Shown here: positions 63,947-64,000 of the stretch, piece by piece
Position numbering within the stretch: position 1 is the first letter of the stretch
Layout: every line of letters begins with the position of its first letter
NCBI GenBank assembly: GCA_910584595.1
Contig: CAJUBQ010000001.1
Span: 58,290 to 122,289 of the forward strand
DNA: 64,000 nt
Source of the DNA: an uncultured Eubacterium sp.
GTDB lineage: Bacteria; Bacillota; Clostridia; Lachnospirales; Lachnospiraceae
Reading direction: 5' to 3'
Program-made: the position numbers and the translations under genes
The notes under the pieces: generated by a model
The model's database searches: none
Seen by the model: only the letters and a program-made list of their open reading frames with translations
Told to the model about the DNA's origin: nothing

Positions 63947-64000
63947 GGTCAAGCCTTCGACCGATTAGTAACAGTCCGCTCCATGCGTTGCCGCACTTCC
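63947..64000 (-). rRNA. rrl: 23S ribosomal RNA, 3' end only
   Basis: The minus strand carries the conserved 3'-terminal segment GGAAGTGCGGCAACGCATGG, then GCGGACTGTTACTAATCGGT and CGAAGGCTTGACC. The 5' part lies beyond the window. The 112 bases to tRNA-Asn hold no 5S gene. Confidence 0.95.

Overview
The window reads as chromosomal DNA of an anaerobic, flagellated, low-GC Clostridia, most likely Lachnospiraceae. Supporting marks are a sigma-28-driven flgM-flgN-flgK-flgK-flgL operon, a large Alu-type SRP RNA, a tyrosyl T-box leader, a clostridial 2[4Fe-4S] ferredoxin, MecA, spore-associated genes (cwlD, spoIID-like, spmB) and strong Firmicutes-type ribosome binding sites. Most genes lie on the minus strand. 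The genus cannot be fixed from this sequence alone.

Layout. 1-6.4 kb: late flagellar operon (flgL partial, two tandem flgK paralogs, flgN, flgM) behind a sigma-28 promoter. 6.4-8.9 kb: plus-strand GH43-like glycosidase and a secreted repeat protein. 8.9-15.0 kb: a tiny ORF, cvpA-like, a membrane beta-propeller protein, an MPN-like/LysM membrane protein, recR, ybaB and dnaX. 15.1-20.3 kb: pfkA, an M20 dipeptidase, an orphan PqqD-like protein and an OPT oligopeptide transporter. 20.4-23.5 kb: tRNA-Ser, larB, a HAD phosphatase, SRP RNA and an MNT/HEPN toxin-antitoxin pair. 23.4-24.4 kb: a palindromic repeat and a very AT-rich gene-free stretch. 24.5-26.1 kb: flagellin with its own sigma-28-like promoter. 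26.2-33.4 kb: the complete atp operon with a Na+-type c-subunit signature. 33.5-37.9 kb: a YwlE-like protein lacking its catalytic cysteine, tsaC, cwlD and a GH18 lipoprotein-like enzyme. 38.2-40.95 kb: an unusual Ser/Thr kinase-ATPase fusion, a paralogous ATPase and a SAF-domain protein. 41.1-43.6 kb: mecA, a DUF1858 redox protein, ferredoxin and a MerR regulator. 43.9-50.4 kb: dnaB, rplI, gdpP, an unknown membrane protein and an nrnA-like DHH phosphodiesterase. 50.4-58.7 kb: rpsF-ssb-rpsR, DUF951, a sirtuin, spmB, spoIID-like, ksgA, tatD, metG and a zinc-ribbon protein. 58.9-60.5 kb: T-box and tyrS. 60.6-64 kb: a PadR/DUF1700-like pair, a DUF445 protein, tRNAs for Cys, Cys, Glu and Asn, and the 3' end of a 23S rRNA gene without a following 5S gene.

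How it works together. Most of the window is housekeeping: energy (ATP synthase, PFK, ferredoxin), replication and recombination (dnaX, recR, dnaB, ssb), and translation (tRNA synthetases, ribosomal proteins, KsgA, TsaC). Motility genes are controlled by FlgM/sigma-28. GdpP and the NrnA-like protein form a plausible two-step c-di-AMP degradation route around a membrane protein of unknown role. The OPT transporter, dipeptidase and PqqD-like gene suggest peptide uptake and use. The best candidate for an undescribed system is the kinase/ATPase/SAF cluster at 38.2-40.95 kb. It resembles parts of a Tad/Flp pilus locus without any pilus motor or pilin, and its kinase may start at an AUU codon.
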